Both the position numbers and the translations under genes were made by a program. Positions 62,907 to 64,000 of a stretch of 64,000 nt of DNA are shown here, in pieces. This stretch comes from Mycobacterium lepromatosis (GTDB lineage Bacteria > Actinomycetota > Actinomycetes > Mycobacteriales > Mycobacteriaceae), in NCBI RefSeq assembly GCF_000975265.2, contig NZ_CP083405.1, forward strand, positions 1,550,001 through 1,614,000, given 5' to 3'. The notes beneath the pieces are model-generated. The model did not search any database. It had not been told where the DNA came from and was given only the letters and a program-made list of their open reading frames with translations. Position 1 is the stretch's first letter. The number at the start of each line of letters is the position of its first letter.

Positions 62907-64000
62907 ATGTCTAGGGTGACTTCCGGGTTGACGCCCGAGCAGATCGGCGCGATCGACGCCGCCCATCTGTGGCATCCCTATAGCACCATTGGTGCGGCGA
63001 CTGGCGTTCTACCGCCCGTGGTCGCGGTCGCCGCCCACGGCGCATGGCTGACGCTGATCCGCGACGGCAAGCCGATCGAGGCGCTCGACGCGATGAGCTC
63101 CTGGTGGACCGCGATCCATGGTCACGGTCACTCAGTGTTGGACGCGGCACTGACTACCCAACTGGGCGCGATGAATCACGTCATGTTTGGCGGATTGACT
63201 CACGAACCTGCGGCCCGGTTGGCGCAGCTCCTGGTGGACATCACCCCGGCGGGTTTGGAGACGGTCTTCTTCAGCGACTCCGGGTCGGTTTCAGTGCAGG
63301 TCGCGGTGAAGATGGCGTTGCAGTACTGGCGCAGCCGTGGCCAACCGGCCAAGCGGCGGCTGATGACCTGGCGTGGTGGCTACCATGGGGACACCTTCAT
63401 ACCGATGAGCATCTGCGACCCCGATGGTGGCATGCACTCGCTGTGGACCGACATTTTGGCTCGGCAGGTGTTTGCCCCACAGGTGCCCCGCGACTACGAC
63501 CCTGCTTACAGTACGGCGTTTGAGACGCAGCTGGCGCAGCACACCGCCGAACTTGCGGCTGTGGTCGTCGAGCCGGTGGTGCAGGGCGCCGGCGGGATGC
63601 GCTTCCACGACCCACGGTATTTGTGTGATGTGCGCGATATATGCCGACGGCACGACGTATTGCTGATTTTCGACGAGATCGCGACCGGCTTCGGGCGTAC
63701 CGGTGAGCTTTTCGCCGCCGACCACTGCGGGGTGAGCCCGGACATCATGTGCGTCGGCAAAGCCCTCACTGGCGGATACCTGAGCCTGGCCGCCACCTTG
63801 TGCACAACCGATATCGCACACACCATAAGCGTCGGTGCGGTCGGCTCGTTGATGCATGGGCCTACGTTCATGGCCAATCCGTTGGCCTGTGCCGTGTCGG
63901 TGGCCAGTGTCGAGGTGCTGCTAGGCCAGGACTGGCGGTCCCGCGTTGCCGAAATATCGGCTGGCCTAACGGCTGGGCTCGAAGCTGCCCGGGGCTTACC
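62907..64000 (+). CDS. bioA: Adenosylmethionine-8-amino-7-oxononanoate aminotransferase, 5' part
   Basis: The visible 364 residues are a class III PLP aminotransferase making 7,8-diaminopelargonate in biotin synthesis, using S-adenosylmethionine as amino donor. Seen motifs: HLWHPYS (about 20), [12 protein letters not shown] (about 64-75), [10 protein letters not shown] (about 117), WRGGYHGDT (about 155), [11 protein letters not shown] (about 256) and the PLP lysine Lys285 in [13 protein letters not shown] 62907 gives the usual N-terminus; no strong ribosome site precedes it. The last about 70 residues lie beyond the window, judged from the roughly 437-residue M. tuberculosis protein. No frame damage is visible. 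Confidence 0.96.
   Translation, partial: MSRVTSGLTPEQIGAIDAAHLWHPYSTIGAATGVLPPVVAVAAHGAWLTLIRDGKPIEALDAMSSWWTAIHGHGHSVLDAALTTQLGAMNHVMFGGLTHEPAARLAQLLVDITPAGLETVFFSDSGSVSVQVAVKMALQYWRSRGQPAKRRLMTWRGGYHGDTFIPMSICDPDGGMHSLWTDILARQVFAPQVPRDYDPAYSTAFETQLAQHTAELAAVVVEPVVQGAGGMRFHDPRYLCDVRDICRRHDVLLIFDEIATGFGRTGELFAADHCGVSPDIMCVGKALTGGYLSLAATLCTTDIAHTISVGAVGSLMHGPTFMANPLACAVSVASVEVLLGQDWRSRVAEISAGLTAGLEAARGL

Overview
The window is high-GC actinobacterial DNA in which intact genes sit between long stretches of broken ones. Gene content and order follow Mycobacterium tuberculosis blocks: Rv1339-Rv1343c, Rv2525c-Rv2522c, Rv1536-Rv1547 and Rv1558-Rv1568 equivalents, plus a PE/PPE/Esx cluster. With roughly half the DNA pseudogenised, this points to a leprosy bacillus, most likely Mycobacterium leprae (M. 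lepromatosis is not excluded). Rv numbers are M. tuberculosis equivalents recalled from family knowledge, not from a search. Pseudogene boundaries are approximate, because I placed them by reading degraded frames by eye.

Layout. 1-3 kb: a partial metallo-hydrolase, rphA and rdgB on +, converging on a DUF3817 membrane protein and lprD on -. 3.8 kb: tRNA-Leu(UAG). 3.9-10.6 kb and 13-17 kb: decayed lipid-catabolism genes (NmrA-like, fabG2-like and other SDRs, thiolase, three acyl-CoA dehydrogenases, one acyl-CoA synthetase, two GntR regulators, an IS3-type relic). 10.6-12.7 kb: an intact PE, PPE and CFP-10-like gene with a truncated ESAT-6-like partner. 17-19.4 kb: unrecognised debris. 19.4-31.7 kb: a Tat-secreted DUF1906 protein, the giant type I fatty acid synthase, acpS and a broken M20 peptidase. 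A 607-bp repeat follows at 31.7 kb, and an identical copy lies at 50.9 kb.

34.5-42.6 kb: an ileS gene behind a T-box riboswitch, a methyltransferase relic, a broken dinX, and intact ansA, lspA and a pseudouridine synthase. 42.6-47.3 kb: pseudogenes of a methyltransferase, lprI, glbN, two SDRs and a START-like protein. 47.4-50.9 kb: dnaE1. 52-53.9 kb: an F420-dependent nitroreductase-like gene and ilvA. 53.9-58.9 kb: mostly the ruined treY-treX trehalose/glycogen genes. 59-64 kb: a membrane acyltransferase, the non-catalytic NlpC/P60 protein RipD, a doubtful small ORF and the start of bioA.

Functionally, the survivors are replication (dnaE1), translation (ileS, tRNA-Leu, rRNA/tRNA processing), fatty acid synthesis (fas with its activator acpS), envelope and lipoprotein maturation (lspA, RipD, acyltransferase), isoleucine and biotin synthesis, and type VII secretion substrates. 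The losses are fatty acid degradation, NO detoxification, translesion polymerase and trehalose synthesis via TreYZ. I see no clearly new multi-gene system. The most interesting signals are regulatory or structural: the T-box, a palindrome that encodes both stop codons of a convergent gene pair, two 35-nt palindromes, the identical repeat pair, and a deletion scar that trimmed two convergent genes.
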